Assembly: GCF_021134715.1 (NCBI RefSeq)
Contig: NC_060017.1
Coordinates: forward strand, 2,666,001 to 2,730,000
Length of the DNA stretch: 64,000 nucleotides
Reading direction: 5' to 3'
From: Daphnia pulex
Lineage: Eukaryota; Arthropoda; Branchiopoda; Diplostraca; Daphniidae
The notes under the pieces are model-generated. The model was not told where the DNA came from. It saw only the letters and a program-made list of their open reading frames with translations, and searched no databases. The position numbers and the translations under genes were made by a program. Shown in pieces: positions 37,001 through 52,000 of the stretch (position 1 is the stretch's first letter; each line of letters begins with the position of its first letter).

Positions 37001-40000
37001 GATGTTTTGGAGTTGGTCGAGTGCTCCAAACACCGGGATCGAAATCTTACGCACGCCCCACACGCAAAGTCTGAGATTGTCGAGTGTCTCTCCGGTCGGT
37101 TTTTTGTTGTTTCTCTGCTTCCCGTCGGTCTCATTTTGCCCGTTAATCTTTAACCTGTCAAACCGAATCTTGCCAGAGTGAACTATTTTTTTTTGTTAAT
37201 TTTTTTGATTATTCATTTAAAGTTGTGAGCAATTTGTTTTTGGCAATTGACTGGAATCACGCCAGCGCTATAACTACTTCACCATTTATTGTTTATGTAT
37301 TATCATATTTTCCGATAGAAATGGTTATATTTGTGCGTCAGTGTCGTGTTTTAGCGTGAAAATTTTTTTATCACGATATTTTGTTATTTCGTCCGTACCA
37401 AGCCTTTGCTACACATTCCAATACACGGAAATGATCACGATAAACGATAGTGTCGGAAAGTAGGCTTACACCACACAACTTTATTTCACGAAGCCAGCAC
37501 CATAGCCACTATACTCATTAGTCTCACTATTCACTAGTTATGACAACTTTTGCAAGAATGCAATGGCCTCCGGCGTTAAATTTGAGATTTTGAACACCAT
37601 GTTCGATAATTTTGAAATATGTGTTATAATCTCAATTTGAAAGTGAACAATATTAATTGCATGGCGCTGCATCGATACGGGTGTCATTATTCGATATTGA
37701 AATATCTAGGTGAGGGCATTTACTTGTAACAAGGAACGCACAGTAGTCATCCAATGCAGAAGAAAAAGTTCTATATAATCATTTGAATTTTTATTAAAGA
37801 ATGACAGTTTTGCTGACACTCGTATCTCGAGGAATGCCGGTATTTTCTCTGTGTTTTGACAATTGCATAACAATCAATTGGAATAATTGTTTGTCGTTTG
37901 CAAAAAACTAGAATTTCCGGTAAAGGGAACGAGAGTCAAGAAACGTGCAATTAAGAAAAATCTAGCCATATTTTAAATTACTTCGGATCTCTCAACCGAA
38001 GAGCGTACCGGGTATCATGTTAAAAGACATAAGCGGTTTACAGTGGCCGGTAACATTTTGACTACATTTGTCATACTCGAAAATATTATGCTGATAAATG
38101 TTCATTAGTTATTTAATTACATTTATATGAACAAACAGTAGTTGAATGAAATTCTTCAGATTTGGTCGGTATATTTGTAGGAAATTTGGGATTGACACAT
38201 GTGGACAAGACGCTTCTCCCAGACACAAAAATACTCTTTCCAGCGCAGATTTTGAATACCATGTTCGATAATTTTGAAATATGTTTGATAAATTCATTTT
38301 GAAAGTGAACAATATCAATTTCAGAGCGCTGCATCGATACGAGCGACATTATTTGTTTTTGAAATTTCCAGGCGAGGAGTTAAATTGATACATGAATCGC
38401 ATGTTAGTCAGCCTGATGCGGAATATTCTGGTATACTAATTCACTTGATTTAAGTTGTGATTTATATGGGGCACGTCACCTCGTCCCTTGTCATGAGGCA
38501 CTGAACTTAAAGATGGTCAATGCGTCAAGCTATATCATCTGCCAGAACCAAATTGATCCGCTTCGTTCGGTGGAGATGTAAAGACGTGACGGTTACCCAG
38601 ACAATGTGAATAAGTGGAAAATCCATCCATAATATGAATCAGTCAAAATCCATAATATGAAAGGCGTATGGGCTTTCATATCAATAGTTACGAATAGTCG
38701 ACAATATCCGAAAATCTATCTGATTTGATCTGTCTAGAACGAAATTTTTACGTTGATGAATGTTCATTTGTTATCAAATTAAAATTATTTGAAGAAACAG
38801 AAGTAAGTAGTTGAATGAAATTCTTCAGATTTCATCGGTAAATTTATAGTAAATTTGGGATTGACAGATGTGGGCAAGACGCTTCACACAGACACAAAAA
38901 ACTCTTTCCGGCGCAGATTTTGAAAACCATGTTCGATAATTTTGAAATATGTTTGATAAATTTATTTTTGAAAGTGATCAATATCAATTATAGAGCGCTG
39001 CATCGATATAAATAACATTATTCGTTATTGATATATCCAGGCGAAGATCTATGCTTGATACAAGGATCGCGCATTAGTCATCCTAATGCGGAATATTTTG
39101 GCCACTTTATCCACTTGAAATAGAGATTGAATTATTCGGAGGTTCGTCACCTCTTTCTTCGTCTGAAGAATTAGGCCAAGGATGCAAGAAACGAGGGCTT
39201 CTTCATCAGTCAAGTCCGGCTAAATCCCAGCTGTTCTTGGAGACGAGTAAACGTGACGAACGTCGAACTACCGTAAATAAATGGAAAATCCATCCATAAT
39301 ATAAATTAGTTAAAATCTTAGATATGAAAAGCGTCTGGGCTCTTCTGTCGAAAGATACAAATGGTCGACAATAGCCGAAAACCTATTTGATATGATTTGT
39401 CTAATTCAAGAATTTTACACTGATGAATGTTCATTTGTTATCAAATTAGAATTATTATTGAAAGAATCAATAGTTGAATGAAGCCTCTTCAAATTTGAAC
39501 GACGCATCGGTAGACAATTGGAGGGCATCCTTTTCAGTCGAACGAAGGTAGTCTAAGATAGCTTATGGGGTGTTATAAGGGGGGATTGCCAGTCTATATA
39601 TTTACGTGTTTCGTTTAAATTTTCACTCGTATCTTGTCGGCGTCCAGGGTGGGCTAGATGAAACTTGTCGAGAAAAACAATTTTATATGAAAACAATCCC
39701 GATCTGTCCAGCGGATCTTGAGCACTGGCGATCAACCCGTTTTTTGCGGTTTGGTTTTGAGAAGGGAAATTTGATTTTGGCGGGTAGTGAGATGGGAGGG
39801 GAGGGCGGATTTTCAATATCGATATCTTATTAATCGCGGTTCATTCAAATGTGTGTGTCGTATGCATTGCGTAAATTATACGCAATACAAGTATGACTGA
39901 CTGATGCTGGCTGATGTTTTGGGTATTCTGTACGTCGAGTGCTCCAAACACGGGAATCGACATCTTACACAAGTCTTAGATTCTCGAGTGTCTCCACTCG

Positions 40001-43000
40001 TTTTTTTCTCTGCTGCCCTTCTGTTGAATATCCACACACGGATTTCACCGAGCGAGCGCGGGTCGTCTAGGTATTGTCGAAACAAAAGAGTAGAAAAGAT
40101 GCAAAGGCGATAATAGGCTCGTATGATGATGCCCTTTTCCTTCGAAAAAAAAACACACACACACAAACCCCGCCCGCGATGAAAAGACAAGGATCAGCCA
40201 CCCCGAAAAACAAACAAACAAGGAAAAGAAGAAGAAGAAAAAAACAAACAAGATCGTCCTAATAGAAGCGATCTCCTTGTAAACAACATCAGACGCGTCG
40301 TTGACAAAGAATCGCTACCGCCCTCAACAGAGAAGAAGAAGCTTCTTCAATTATCTATCTCTCCCAGCCAGTGAAAAAACATCTACACACACACACACAC
40401 ACAAACAAGCGCAAGAGTTCCTCTCGGTGTACTACAAGAGAGGACCGTGTCGAACTGTGGCATCTCGTCTAATTGACAATCGAATGGAAGCCAAACAACA
40501 AGATGGATCTCCTTATTCTGATGTGGCGCACAGTATGCCCCCTCTCTTTGCTCGGCTGAGAGGGGGGATGCTACTGCGTGCTACTAGACGTATATTCATG
40601 TTTTGGAACAGCATAGCCGCTCCTACGATAACGAGAAGCAATGACTTGATAATAACACGTAAAAACATAAAAAATAAAGAGGGAAATCTATGCGAGGGGG
40701 ACAGCGTCGTCTGCTGGTCTATACACTCCGTGCTGGGGGTAGACAATCCATTAATCGGCCTACGATGATGGTTACATGTATACAGCAATATTATTTGTTG
40801 TGGGAGAGAGAGAGAGAGCGGTGCTTGGGGGGAGACCAAAACGACGGGTAGAAAATCACTGACCTCCCCCCAATGTCCTATCGTGACCCGAGCACTTGGC
40901 CGTTGACGCGCTCGGCGGGGGGATGCTCCCGGTTACAAACCACTTTGACAGATAATCAAGATGAACGGCTTTTCTCTCGGGCGACTATGGCTGGCTGGCT
41001 GCTGCTGCACGGCTCGCTTTTGGCTCGTCAAGAGCGGCCATCATCATGGCCGTTCACCATATATTCCCAGCTCAGCTTTTTGGGGCTTTTGCGGCTCGCC
41101 CCGAATGAGTCGTCCTGAATCACCCAGAATTTACTGCCATAGACTCTCTCTCTCTAGTCCATATAGGCCTAGGAATATAAGGTATAGGCAAGGGAGGAGT
41201 CGAGTGGGGGAGAGTTACACGTTGTCTAGGGTCTGGTCTAGCCAAAGAGAAAAGCCAATGACTCGGACACGAATTTTTACTTGATGGATCTACGACTGGT
41301 AGGCGACGGTTGCCTTTTTTTTTCCTTCCATCTCGTGTGGAATGCATCTGCCATCGTACAGTAGTACAACTAGCTCTCCCCCGCTCTTGGTCGCATGGAT
41401 TATTTCCATCTCGATCGATAGGAGGATATTAGACGATGGTCTGGTAGCAGTAGATCAGTAGACAGTGTAAAAATGGGCGGGCGCCAGAATTTGAATATTA
41501 GCGAGTTTGGCTGGTCAATCGAGCGGACCGCACAATTCCCTCCTCTGACTTGGGATACTACTCTAGTAGTCATCACTCGACGTATAACAATGGCTCGTTT
41601 TTAACCGCTCTGCTCGGCTGCCTAACTGTTACGCTTGTAATTCAATTAGATCCAAATGCGGATGGCCCTGGGTGTCCCTGCTGGTATACAACGACCGTTC
41701 CAAGCCATCAGCCAACTATAAAAAAGGATCGATGAGCTTTATAGGAAGAAAGAAAAAAAAAGTAATTTCTTTTGTATGTAGGACAAGAAATTTGTAACGT
41801 CGTCAACGGGGGGAGATAGATAGAAAGAACAAAAAAAAAAGGGAAAATTGAAAGCCTTTTTGTTGTTTGTCTTGATTCGATTAAATCGAGAAATGGATAT
41901 TGCAGCCAGTGCATAGGCGGATAAGAGCCCATCAATATTGATCAAAAAAGGGTCCCCCCTTGGCCTGTGTACAAACGTACACAGCAGCACGGAGGGTTAG
42001 AGACTTATATTTCTCTCGTCTAATCCCTAATTGATGGCGGTCATTGAAAGTGGGCATTAGTGGCCTGTATGAATACCCAATACAGCTTGGGGACTGGCGC
42101 TTGATCGGTTCCGCTTTGGCTATCCTACTAGAGACAACATGCATGTATATAACCCGCGCTTAGATACAAATAGATTCCCTTATATAATAATTGTATATAT
42201 AAGTACGCGATTCAAGTGCTTGTATACATATAGATGCAGGAGCACAATCGAAACTCTTGTCAGAGACTTGCAGTCGCCATTCAGTGAGAGAAACAGAGTG
42301 GAAAATATGTTTCCCTTAGTAACTAACAAATAGATTTAGGAAGATGGGGCCTATAGACATGAAACCATCTGCAGAGAGACTGGCACTGACGAGATGTTTA
42401 ATAGACACAAAAGCTCTGTGTCACCTACGTGTATGACAACAAGGTTTATTCTGCTGGTCCCTCCGCCAGCTCGTATTAGGGTGGAGGACCAACAGCTTCC
42501 GTTTCCTTATTTCCCCAACAACAATTTTTTTTTGTTGTCCTTCCTTTTTTTTTCTTGGCTGGCCTCTTCTTTCATATAGAGTCGCACATTGATTCTTCTC
42601 TTTCAGAACTTATTTCCTGTTGTGACTGCTAGAATGTAGCAGCTCAGCTTTATACACACTGCACCCCGAAGGCTTATAGAGATGGTATATAATATCCAAT
42701 ATTAGACGAACGAGGGCTCATCCCGGAGGAGGAAAAAAAAAAGATTTGCAATCTCTTCTCGACAATGCTAACCAAATAAAGAGAGAAATTGGACGGAGCA
42801 GCTATCCACAAAGTTCTGTCGCTTGTATTAAAGACGACCAACCGGGGCTGATTGGACTCTTTTGTGTGGCGCGTAATAATTACTGAAATGAATTTCAGAA
42901 CCGGGGAAAATGTCGAGTGCTGCTTACGCACATACCGAGAGCGTAGTAGATTGCATCATAATAAACCCTTATTATGTAAATGAGGGGTATCAACGGGTAT

Positions 43001-46000
43001 CAACACTCGAGAGTTGTGCCAATACACAATAAAGCAGCCTAAATATAGACCGCATCACACATATGTGTGTGTTAACGGTATAATGGTAATAGATTAATAG
43101 TGCGGGTCCCTTACGCACGTATATACAAATGAGAAAGTCTATTATAATCTATACGACATCCTCAGCATGTGAATTAACGCGGTGTAAAAGCTGTCGTTGT
43201 AGAGTGCGCATAATCAGGGTAAATATGGATCCCGCGGGATTTTCCACTCTCCCTAGAATCTCGGCCTGGATGATATACAGTAGCTTCCCTTTATACACTC
43301 TACGGCGATGTACACAAAAGAGCCAAAAGAGACTCTGGCAAGCTAGACTATATTGCTTTTATTAAATGGGGTTGTTCTGCTTGCCTATATCTATGTGTCG
43401 TCCTGCTAATACCCTGACAGTTATCCTCTTTTCTCTCCCTGTAGTATGTAAAAGTCTCCCGGGACTGATGTAGGGGGGAGCAGCATGTGCTTCATCAATC
43501 AGAGATAAATACTGTACATGTGTTGTGATATAGCAGGGGCCATAAAGGCCTGTGCTACTACTAGTTGTAGGCGCTGCTATATAATCAAGTACTTGTTCAC
43601 GCAAAGCTCTTGCTCAATCGAGACCTAATCATCATCAGTCCCATATTTCTATAAGCCTATAGATGAATGACACTCTCCAAAGGGATAGATAAGATTGAAT
43701 CCGTCGCGCTTACAATGTCATATTGATAACCCATATAGTTGTTATTACATTAATTTTTGTTACAAGATGAAAGAGAATTGCAGAGTGCAGACTGACCTGA
43801 ATGCGATCCTCGGGCAGGTCCGTCTTGAGTGAGAGCATTTCACGGGCATAGACGTCGGGATAATGAGCCTCCTTGAAGGCCTTTTCCAACTCTTCTAGCT
43901 GGTAACTCGTGAAGATGGTCCTGTAAGCGCAACATAAAAATGGACAGTCAGTTTTGAGTTGAACATTTTCGAAATTTGGGTGCCGTGCTCGGGGGTTGAT
44001 AATAAGGGAGGGATAAGGTATGTAGATCAATTGCATCATTAGTTGATGAGCCTCTAGGCCTTAGTAGCGGACCTTAATGGGCTGATTAACTGGCAAATTG
44101 ACAGGATTGAAATAAAGTTGGGAATAATGAAGGGGAAAAGGTGAGGAATGCCAGCCAGATTTTTTGTTTGTTTGTTATCGGCGGTTGTTGTGCAACATTC
44201 AAATATTGCGCCTGATGGATGAGTGCGGATGGAGTCGAGACCATTTGGCTCATTTTGGCTTTGGCGTTTGTTCTTTTGGTGCTGAAATACGTAATCAAAC
44301 CTGTGCCTTCTCTTTTTCTTCTTTTTCCGGTTGGGGTTGTTGGCGCCGTTGATTCCGTTGCTGTTGGACCCGACGCCTCCGCTGACGTTCAGCTCGTCCA
44401 GTTTCGAGTTGTTGCAATGGCTGCCGTCACCGCCGACGCCACGTCCTTCTAGGCCTATTAAGCAGATTGAACCAACACACAATTAAAACAAAACGGGCCA
44501 TTCGTCATTCGTCATTCAAACATCACACAAAATCGAAAATAATAATAAGAGAGAGCTAAGAAGAAAATAAAATAAAAAAGTACTAGAAACCAATATCGAG
44601 TTGTCGGGGATTATTATTGACCCGGCCGACGACATTCACCGGCTTATTGAATATAATCAAATCCCTCGCGGAGAATGTCTGTGCATTCTATAATATACGC
44701 CCGACGCACTTCCCACCGCAAAGGATGACACATGCAGGGGTGCCGGGGATATATAACCGAGAGAGAGTGAAGATTATATGATTCATGGAGTCGTCGTCGG
44801 TTGGAAGAAGAGATGAAAAGGGAGGGGGGGGGGGACGACGCCGACGTCGGTATGCAGCCGTCAACCCATTTGTGCAGTTGATTAAAAAGCTGAAATGTAT
44901 AAGGCCATGTCGTAGCTATATCTAGCTATAATATGCCTGACATTCAAATGATCCCAATCGAGTGGTGGTGGCGATGGTGAGAGATATCAAAGAGGCAATA
45001 TATGGATCTGGCTGCTGTACATGCATGGAGCCTATTATGACGGCCTTAGACATCACACGGAATGATGTACACAGTAGGACGGCAGGCGTCACTCCCTAGA
45101 TATTTATCAAAATGGTATGTAGCCTATAACGTCGTTCGCGCCCGTCTGGCAAGAACCAGACTCTCAAATATGCGCCTGTTAGCCAATAAATCACCTATTG
45201 TCTGCACCTTTTTTTATTATCATTTTCAACGCAACGGCCGCATAGTTCGGGCTCACCCCCCTTATTTACTCCCTCACCCAAGCTGCTGTTGATCCTAATA
45301 AATACCAAAAATTCTTCCCGGCTTCTGGTGTCTATATTTATGTCCTTTTGATTAAATGATTAAACAAATTATATTTCTAGAACTGTCAGATGCTGGTGTC
45401 TTTTTTCTCTTTCTGGCTGTGTAGGCCTGTGTGATGATGAGCAGCCAAGAGACGAAGTTCTGTGGAGAGTTGACGCGTATGGATTTATCGAACTGCTGCT
45501 GGGCAAGAGGCTGCCACTGCTGCCGTCGGAGAAAGAGATAAAGCAGACGGTGGTCTGGCTCTGAGGGAGGTGGGATAGCGATTGGAAGTAGGGTGGGAGA
45601 GAGAGAGAGGAAACGCCAGTGACAATTTTCGTGAAAACGACTTCCTAATACGCCACTTAGTCAACGGCACGAACCAACGCGCGCCAGCAATTGGGTGAAC
45701 GAGCAATTGGCCGGTCGAGACGACAATTCGCCCTCTCGACTCGCAACTCCCGACTTCCTCAACGCGACTTTTTTTTTCTTTTTTTCCCTTCTTCTTTGAG
45801 CTTTGCCAGCACAGCACAGCTCCGCAACGGCTTTGATATCGACATTTCCTGGCCTCTTCCCTTTAATATCGAGTCTTGACGCTCAACACACAACAGACAG
45901 CCACGGCGACGTGCAATCAATCGTCACTTTATATATCTCGCGAAAATCCACCGGCCTATTTAGTGGGGCCGAGGAAACACAGGAAATGGGCCACAATCAG

Positions 46001-49000
46001 CCAAACTCACGTAGCGTATATAGGCCTATCAATAAGCGCTGCAGACAGAAATTCCACCTATTTTTATCAATTTCTTTTAAACGAATTGATTTTTCAGTTA
46101 AAAGAAAAAACTTCAGTCGGACGCCAATTTAAAATTGAAAAGACCTACGACACCAACACGCCGATGGGTTGATGGCAGATAAAAGGGTGTGCGGCCGAAA
46201 ATGGCTTCCAGCCATTCCGAAACAAATCGAACGTTTCTCAGATATTTCGAACGCGAGAAATCGATTGGTAAGGGCCAGCCACTGTCTCCTCCTGCTCTTC
46301 TATTATTGTGTACATATACACAAGACGACGAACGGCGTTCCTCTTATGTATTCGAAAGGGACGCGCATCACGCAGATGGCGTCAAATTCAAAATGGCTGC
46401 CAGCCGAAAGAGATAGAGAGAGAACAATCAAAATATAATTCCGAAATAAATATAAAAAAGCTGGGCTCCTGTATGTTGATAAAAAGGAAAGGGAACAATG
46501 GCAGTCAGCCTCTCTCTTTCTCTTTATACAAGGTCCATTTCCATAGAACTAGGCCGCCTCTCTTACTTCGTACTATACATAAACCCCCGCGCTGAATCTA
46601 TACTTTTTTTCTTTTAAATCTAAAAAATGATGGCAGCTTGACATTTAAGCGCTTGTGTTCCAGTCGACCTTAAAAAAAGATCCGATAGAGTTTGGCTTTG
46701 AAAATAAGAACCAATCGTATCAAAGGATTGACGATTGTAAACGAACGAAACGACACGTTCGGCTATTGTGCGTGAAGAAATTGTTTTTTAGTTTTTTTTT
46801 TTCGATAGGCCTAGAGCTACACTGCCAAAGTGGGACGTGAAATTTCCGAGTTTTCTGTGTAGTGAGATGTAGTGATTGGTCTTCTCCTTTCCGGTTGGAA
46901 AAGCAAAAGATTATTGGCCATCCATGGCTGCTGGCTGGCTGGCAATCCGAGCGAATTTCTCGCTGCTGGCGTCGTTTTCCAGAAATTCCGTTAAAATAAT
47001 TAGCCCGCGAACCTTAATGACGAATCGATGGGCATCCGAGTGCTGCTGCCAACTAATAAGCTATTCTTACACATGCTCAGACAACTGGCAAGGATTCCAC
47101 CAGGTGATGAAAAGGGGACACCCATAGTCTACACAATGCCAAGCCGATCGTATCAACTCGATTCTGCGCAGCAGCACGGCATTCAATTTAAAAAAGAAAG
47201 AAAAAGATTTTCTCCCTTCACACAGCGTCGCTTACATCCATCCGACATTTTCCCTTTTCTTTTTTTTTCTTATTATTTTTCAAACAATTATAAAGGCGTG
47301 TCCGGCCTCGGACACAGCAGCGGCGGCCAACACCGGCGTCCCCGTGCTGCTGTTATTGTTGTACGCGATGGAGACACACAGGAGACACAATAATGTGCTG
47401 GCTGCCTTTATAGATTTGTTCCATCACCTCCAGGACGAGAGAGCGTACGTTAAACATCAGCAGGGCATTTGTACTCTGGGCGCACGGGGCGATTTGTAGT
47501 ACCACCGCCCTTCTTCTTCCTGTCATCTTTTTTTCTTCGTCCCCTAGCTGGTTTTTTTAAAGACGCTTCCTTTTTTTGTCCACCCCATATGTGTACACTT
47601 AATGGCTTACAATGGACAGTAGCTGCTGCTAGAGAGAGAAGAATAACTCAACTGAAGCCACTGCTGCTGCTGCTGCCTAGATGTTGACATTGTCGGAGAA
47701 CTAAAGAAAAATGGGCCGCCTATACAGCCCGTTAGAGTCTAAAAACTGTACAATGTCTTCATTTGTATGTAGACTATATATCCAGCAGCAGGCAGGAGCA
47801 GGGTCCTGTCCATATCCAGGAGAGTGTGGGAGGACCACCTCCGGAGCAAGTGCCCATGTCGAGCTGCGCTGTGTGACAGTCGATTAAGATAAAAACCGGA
47901 CAATCCAATCAGCCATTTCTCCTTTCTCTTTCTTCCTTTTCAAACATTTTGTCCAACCCTCGACATGCGTGTGTCTAGTACCGACTGCAGACACACACAT
48001 GAAGCGGTATACTATATCTACCGGACAGACGAACCGGACACACAAGGAATTTATCACTTAAAGATGATCATCCGCGATGGATGGAAGCGGCCCAGCAGCC
48101 ATTTTCCCCTTTCACTTTGACTCCCTCGTCATGTGAGGTCCGTCTTCAACATATTCAGCCTCCTATACTTTTTTTCCATTATCGTCACGACGATGAGTCG
48201 GGTGAATTTATTACATTATTTCTCCGCCACAATGACAAATTAGTTTTTTCGTTTCGAGTTTTACATTTGATAAGAAATTTTGGCGAAAAGTAGTCATTAT
48301 CCAGTCATCACTTTCAGTTTGCTCATTCTGGCTGTCGCCTCTAGTCCCGTCGACTTAATTGCGCCATGGGCTAGAAATTCAAGGGCCTATAATTTCCAAC
48401 TTAAAAAGACGTTCAACCCTTGGCCGTCAGCAGGAATTCTCAGCGAAAGTGGCGCGTAGAATAAGAAAAAAAAAAGAAAAATGATTTCGAATATTGTTGT
48501 GGGTTTTCCTGGGCGCCCGATTGTTGTGTGTGTATACCAACAAACACACTTGGAAGCAAATAGAAAAGAGGGAGGAGTAGCATATACTGCTGTGAATAAT
48601 ATCCAAGTATATAAATAAATGGGAGAAGAAAAAAAAATCAAATAATAATACACACACACAAGGGAATAAGGTACGGACGGCGACGCCAAGCGACCCCGTC
48701 GAGTTCTTGAGTTACCCCGCAAGCGTGTCATGTTGCACACCTCTGTGGCTCTGTGCTGTAACGGCAACGAGTTTTTTCTTCTTCGCTTCTCTCTTCTTAT
48801 TATTATTGTTTGCGTCTTGGCCCCCTCCTCCTCCTTCGAGCGTATCGCACAAGAGCATCGAGTTGCTCGATTGCTTTCAAGTTTTTGTTTTCTTGTTTTT
48901 TCTTCTTCAACTTTTTTTTTTTTTTCTCTTTCCTCTTCTCTCGTCTTGGCGTCGTCAAGTTAAAGCGAAGAGAGATGATATTGAGGACAAAAGACTTTTC

Positions 49001-52000
49001 GTCTTCTGTGTGTATAGTATAGGATAGTATAGTAGTGTTATGGTTCTTCACACCCACCGTTGTGCTATGCGCTCCAAGGCGATGTGGGTTTTCTCCAAGT
49101 TTTTTCTTTGATAGAATCATCGCACCTTTTTTTTTTCCCTTCAACCCCCCCTGGTATGTGATGTGTACTCCACCCTTCAAGACGTTAAGTGGTCACACAC
49201 GATACACACACCATATGTATACCGTGTGTATGGGGTACGAGGGAAAAAGGCACAGAACAGAAATGAGGTGAATAATTTCCTACCCATGGCCTATCAAATT
49301 TAACTATACACTGCGGGGGAAAGTATAATCTCTTAATCGGCTACTTTTGGAAAACAAATCACATTTGAGTCAAATGGTCATCATAAATAGCCAGCTGGAC
49401 ATAGAGTTAATGATCAAATAGATGCATAAATAGAGCGGGCGTTAGTCTGCTGTCTATACCGGCCTAAAACATGTCAAATAGTAAATAGACGAATTTGCCC
49501 GTGGTGGTGGTGGTGGAATACAAAAGGGAATAAGAAAGAGAGGCGCTGGACGGACTTGAAAGGCGATCTGCGCTGCTGGGAAATAGTTTTGACAAGTGCT
49601 GACATGTTCAGGACATCCTCTACTCTATAGTCGTACCCTATGGATGTACACAGCACACACACACACACGTATAGATAGAAATATATATATAGGAAGTCCT
49701 CTCGGAGAAAGAGGGAGTTGTGTCTAAGGCCATAGCCGGAAACGGCACGGACAACAAAAGCTACTACGACTGTTGTTGTGGTCCTCTATATGGCCCGGCC
49801 GGTCCATCGTCACATGTCTGTGTACAACAAATATCCAGGACAAACCAACACATAAGCAATAGACTCTTACTATGTATACCTACTATAACTATAGCGCCAC
49901 CAACTTTGTCCTCCTCCTATCTCTCTCTCTTTGCTTATACTCATTTTTTTCCGTTTTTATATATATTCTATCGACAGATTTTTGGTGGACCTTTCGTCCG
50001 GCCCCCCCATCATATTGTCCCCCTCTTGATTCGAATATATTCGACTGTGATTTGAGTCATCGCTTGTGTGTGTGTGGCTCCAATGTGGGCGTTTTGTAGT
50101 CCTGTTTCGGACTACTAGGCTGGCCCATCTATATAAGCTGCCGCTCTAAGCCTCTACTACTGCGGCCGCCAGTGTGAATGTGCGGATGTTATTGAACGCT
50201 GAAAACCCAATAATAATAACTATAGATTGGGAAATCAAAATTCAAAAGGGAGGAAAGACAACCGCACGTCATCACAACGAGAATGGACTGTCATCAATCG
50301 TCGCATTGAGCCACAGACATATAAATCGAAGAAAAGATGAGCGACACGCCCTCAATCCTCAACAAGAACAGGGACAGCAACGAATATACATGGGACGAGT
50401 AAGTAGAGATGAATCAAAAGAAATGTAGGAAATTCTCCAAGACGGTAGGTGCAGTGTCGTTGCGATTCAATTGAATTCAATCATCTTTTTCTGATATAGT
50501 CCAAGAGGATTCACTCGGAAAATTTGGGCTACGTGTGGGCGGTGATGAGTAATTGGAAACCTTCAAACGGTCGGCGAAAAAGGTCAGGGGGGAAAACAAT
50601 TCTTGGAATTGAAATGGGGATCGATTCAGACAATTGACAATATTCGGCCGTATATAGGCCTGTTGGTAAACACTCGACGCTGAGGGTCAAGAAGAGGTCA
50701 CCCTATACATGTTTATGTTTTGATAGGCCTAGAAGGATCAGGCCGTCTGTTTGGGGGTGATGAGATTAACTTGACAGTTAATTTCATTATAGGCCCGATC
50801 GAATTGATGTAAGGCCTAAATGAGATGCGTTCGACAATTTTTCTTACGTTTAATTTCTATGCATTTTCAAGGCAAACGTTGACAAAACGAATCCCCCTGG
50901 ATTTTCTTATTTTCTAAAAGTAAATTTCTATACCTCAATCCGATTCCTATTACTTTTACCAATAATTGCGGTCCCAAAATAGCCAAAAGTTCCAGCGCTA
51001 AAAAATTCATATTCTCGTCGGACGAATGATATTCCGGGCAAACAATTTCAGCCCACACAAACGGCCACACGTAATCGAATCATCGACGAATTACGAATTG
51101 ATGGTCAAGCCAACGCGCGCATCGGTTATCGACTCAACACTTAGTCCTAATGAAAAAACAGAGGCGAAGATGTAGCAGCCGATAAATATAAGAAACGAGC
51201 GAGACATTGTCGGAAGTCGACGACTAGACACCCCACCACCCCACTACGGAAAAAAGTCTGTTGACTTTAGGCCTCATTTATGGGGCCCATAACTGGTGAC
51301 TCGAATTTCCTGGCGGTTGACAGTCGCGTGCGGGACCCAAAAAATAACCCGGCAGAGTACGGCGGGCAACCATAACGTGTAAAGAAATAAAATAAAAGGG
51401 GAAAATGTTTGTCTTACCGACTGAAGCGTTGGTATCAGATCGCATTGCGGCGCTGTCTGGCGACGGGAAAACGCCGCCGCCACTCGTGCCGTTGCCGACG
51501 GCTGTCGACGCACCGGGAGCCGAGGCCGAAACGCTGCCGATACTTCCGGCCGCCACGGCCGCCGCCGTCGGCTGGTGGAGGAAAGCCGCCGCCGCCGCAG
51601 CCGCCGGATTGAAATACATCCGGCTGGCGGAGCTCAGCGGGTCGCCGACCATTGCGGCCGCAGCCGCTGCAGCCGCCGCGAAATTTTGGTGGTGGTGCGT
51701 GAAATTGTAGGCCGCCGCTGCACTGCATCGACTGCCCGAAGCCGCTGCCGCCGCCGCCGCTGTTGCCGACGCGTAACTGGCCGCTGCCGCCGCCGACAGG
51801 GCCGAAAGGGCCTGGTGGGCCTGCAGGCTGTTGTGGTGGTGGTGATGGCCGGCCAGCTCAGAGCCCTGTCCCGACTGCTGGCTCCCGCCGGTCACCGAGG
51901 CCGGACTGCCGTGATGGCTGTGGTGATGCGGCTGATGCTGATGGGCCGGATGGGCGAACATGGCGGCCGCCGGGTGCTGATGACTGTGATGGTGGTGGTG

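Larger units (their letters stand above)
28977..43796 (-). other. Vsx intron 3 (14.8 kb) between the homeodomain exons
   Basis: The intron splits the homeodomain after DRIQ, a position shared with other paired-like genes. No nested gene was supported on either strand. Contents seen: many CT/GA and CTG-rich microsatellites (33711-33725, 33938-33954, TTC run 34415-34437, T20 run 33553-33572, AC run 40384-40403), an inverted-repeat hairpin at 31488-31561, two diverged blocks of about 130 bp at 36961-37100 and 39876-40000, and a 0.66-kb tandem array between them. The size suggests enhancer content. Confidence 0.8.

Noticed and set aside
37550..39530. CRISPR-like or gene-family interpretation of the tandem repeats
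   Set aside because: Units are about 660 bp and diverged, with no regular short repeat-spacer pattern and no open frame shared between units.
40301..40768. 155-codon plus-strand open frame inside Vsx intron 3
   Set aside because: Contains a His-Thr run from an AC microsatellite, has no recognisable domain and no splice partners.
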